Below, in pieces: positions 61,904 through 64,000 of a stretch of 64,000 bases of DNA (the stretch's first letter is position 1; every line of letters starts with the position of its first letter). The notes under the pieces are model-generated. The model saw only the letters and a list, made by a program, of their open reading frames with translations, did no database searches and had not been told where the DNA came from. Made by a program: the position numbers and the translations under genes. Source of the DNA: an uncultured Sunxiuqinia sp. (GTDB lineage Bacteria; Bacteroidota; Bacteroidia; Bacteroidales; Prolixibacteraceae); assembly GCF_963678245.1 (NCBI RefSeq), contig NZ_OY782772.1, positions 248,001 through 312,000 on the forward strand, written 5' to 3'.

Positions 61904-64000
61904 ATGATTCAGAAGGGATGGCTAGTTTCCCTGCTACTTGTCTTTCCGTTGTTCGGATTGGCACAGCTTGCCCCAAATATGGTGGAAGGAAGTGTAGCAG
62001 AGAGAACCGAAGATGGGAAAACGACGCCGCTCGTTGGTGTCAATGTGTATTGGGAAGGTACTTCTATTGGTACCAGCTCGGACAATACCGGGCAATTTAT
62101 TATTGAGCGGACCAATAAAACCAAGCAGTTGGTATTTAGTTATATCGGTTATCGCAACGACACATTGGAGGTTAACACCGACAAAATTCCGATGGTGGTG
62201 ATGGATGTTTCGCGCGAGTTGGGCGAGGTGGAGGTTGTACACCGACAGAAGTCGACAGAGATCTCCATGCTGGGCTCCGTCAAAGTGGAGCATATTGCGG
62301 AGAAGGAGTTGTGTAAAGCAGCCTGCTGTAACCTGAGTGAAAGTTTTGAAACCAGTCCAAGTATCGATGTTTCGTTTACTGATGCAGTAACCGGGTCGCG
62401 CCAGATTCAGATGCTGGGGCTAGCTGGCCCATACGTTCAGATGACCCGCGAAAATATACCGGATATGCGTGGATTGGCTTCGATTTACGGGTTGACACTC
62501 GTTCCGGGAACCTGGATCGAGAGCATTCAACTGAACAAAGGAACGGGTTCGGTGGTGAACGGCTACGAAAGTATTGCCGGGCAAATCAACCTCGAAATGA
62601 GAAAGCCTTAGGTGGCGGATCGGCTGTATTTGAACTTGTTTGTCAATGCGGAAAGTCGTTTGGAGGCCAACTTGAACCTAGCTCACCGGTTTAAATATGA
62701 AAATTGGTCAACAGCCTTGTTGTTGCATGGAAAGAACAATTCTGGAAAGCTTGACCACAACAATGACGGGTTTGTGGATATGCTGATCGGCAGCGCGTTT
62801 ACCGCACTGAACCGCTGGACGTATAACGGCGGGCAGGGAATCCACCTGCAATTTGGCATCAAGGGATCGGCCATGACCAGTGAAGGCGGAGAATTGGATT
62901 TTCAATCCGAAGATGCTCTCACGAGCAATGTCTGGGGAATGAACGTTGATGTGAAGCGACTGGAAGGCTGGGCGAAAATAGGCAAGGTGTTTTATGATCT
63001 GCCATGGAAATCAATAGGTTTACAACTGGCCGCAACAACACATGAGCAGGATAGTTATTTTGGTTTGAATGCGTACAATGCAGAGCAGCAATCAGCCTAT
63101 GCCAATTTCATTTATCAGAGTATTATTGGGAACACCAACCATGAGTTTAAAACAGGAGCCTCACTTCAGTATGACGATTTTCGCGAAACGTTGAATGACA
63201 CAATCTTCAACCGCGAAGAATCGGTGCCGGGCGTCTTTTTCGAGTATAGCTGGCTACCGTCCGACGCATTTAGTTTGGTGGCAGGTATACGGGCTGATTA
63301 TCATAGTTTGTATGGCGCATTTCTAACGCCACGCCTGCATGTTCGCTACGCTCCGGCAGAACAAACAGTGTTGCGGATTTCAGCGGGGAGAGGGCAGCGC
63401 ACAGCCAGTGTGATCAGTGAAAATAGTGGCATATTGGCCAGTTCGCGTCAAATTGTATTTCAGGGTAAAGACAATGATTATCCGTATGGATTTGGTCCCG
63501 AGGTAGCCTGGAACTATGGGCTAAACCTGACCCAAAAGTTTGAATTGGGGTATCGTCCCGGAAGCATCAGCTTTGACTTTTACCAAACGGACTTTTCCAC
63601 TCAGGTAGTACTCGACTTGGATCAAGACCCACAGCAGGCCTTGTTTTTTGAGTCGAATGAGAAATCCTACTCAACCAGTTTTCAGGCACAGCTTGATTAT
63701 GAGATGGTTCAACGCCTGGATGCGCGTCTGGCTTATCGTTGGTATGATGTAAAAACGACCTATCAGCAGGGTTTGTTGGCGAAGCCGCTGTTGGCCAGTC
63801 ATCGGGCATTTCTAAACTTGGCATACGAAACCCGCAATTCGTGGAGCTTTGACTATACCATTAATTGGCAAGGCGAAAATCGGATTCCAAATGCGGTTTC
63901 TAATCCTCAGGAATTTCAACGAGATGGTTATTCCCCCGATTTTTTTCTAATGAATGCACAGGTTAGCAAAAGTTTTAATGAATGGTTCGAGATTTATGTG
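61904..64000 (+). pseudogene. Copper-type TonB-dependent receptor interrupted by TAG (3' end outside window)
   Basis: ATG 61904 begins a signal peptide (WLVSLLLVFPLFGLAQ). A carboxypeptidase-like domain follows (VEGSVAERTEDGK, LVGVNVYWEG), then a plug with the cysteine motif LCKAACCNLSESFET and RQIQMLGLAGPYVQ, typical of receptors found with HYC_CC_PP and HMA proteins. At 62609-62611 a TAG follows NLEMRKP, after which the same frame stays open to the window edge and encodes barrel strands (LYLNLFVNAESRLEANLNLA, VFFEYSWLPSDAFSLVAGI). Gln (CAG) would fit at the TAG. An upstream ATG at 61856 lies inside the HMA gene and is rejected. The product would be only the plug unless the codon is read through or is a sequencing error. 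Confidence 0.85.

Noticed and set aside
22100-62611. TAG recoded as glutamine or pyrrolysine
   Set aside because: TAG ends several intact genes in the window (both SusD genes, GH43, GH89, GH2), and the interrupted genes also have frameshifts, a lost 3' end or active-site damage in most cases.

Overview
The window comes from a Bacteroidota chromosome, most likely an anaerobic, polysaccharide-degrading member of the Marinilabiliales/Prolixibacteraceae type. This rests on paired SusC/SusD genes, an ECF sigma/FecR anti-sigma pair, type IX secretion (PorQ and C-terminal sorting domains), several Bacteroidota-type -7 boxes (TAnnTTTG) and an [FeFe]-hydrogenase operon. The species assignment is an inference; the phylum is well supported.

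Region 1 (1-23.9 kb, + strand) is a polysaccharide utilisation locus. It starts with the last codons of a SusC gene and a SusD lipoprotein. A terminator follows, then an unidentified secreted toroid-like protein, two GH92 alpha-mannosidases, a GH43 lipoprotein, a GH89 alpha-N-acetylglucosaminidase directly followed by a membrane heparan-alpha-glucosaminide acetyltransferase-like protein, a GH2 beta-galactosidase, a NagB/PIG-L fusion, a GH115 alpha-glucuronidase, a decayed metallophosphoesterase and a GH27 alpha-galactosidase. The set suggests a complex glycan carrying mannose, galactose, alpha-GlcNAc and glucuronate. Region 2 (23.9-30.7 kb) is an ECF sigma factor, FecR anti-sigma factor, STN-domain SusC and SusD unit.

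Region 3 (31-37.2 kb) holds a DUF218 protein, an aminoglycoside-phosphotransferase-like kinase fused to a RapZ C-terminal domain, and a minus-strand operon of three exported proteins (S74 chaperone/T9SS protein, PKD-like T9SS protein, subtilisin). The three-gene block lies between the 3' end of the RapZ-like gene and a diverged duplicate of that same 3' end.

Region 4 (37.3-48.1 kb) is the most unusual part. A minus-strand operon carries a trimeric NAD-linked [FeFe]-hydrogenase (HydABC) and an HndB-like ferredoxin, preceded by a signalling module: two DRTGG proteins, an RsbW-like ATPase, a hydrogenase-like putative sensor lacking the proton-relay cysteine, a PHP phosphoesterase and a second ATPase. 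Divergent to it are a PAS protein and a SpoIIE-type phosphatase with an extra C-terminal domain. It looks like a partner-switching redox/H2-sensing circuit without a visible STAS protein.

Region 5 (48.1-60.8 kb) is mainly housekeeping: Gre-like factor, RlmF, DbpA-like helicase, dihydroorotate-dehydrogenase-like protein, MnmA, a Gfo/Idh/MocA oxidoreductase and the porQ-cmk-ispH cluster. Inside it lies a decaying operon (FtsX permease remnant, ABC ATPase with an amber codon and a mutated Walker A, an intact CAP protein, a broken outer-membrane protein). Region 6 (61-64 kb) is a metal-uptake type cluster: HYC_CC_PP protein, HMA-domain protein and a TonB receptor interrupted by a TAG codon but otherwise open to the window edge. 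No rRNA, tRNA, transposase or CRISPR array was recognised.
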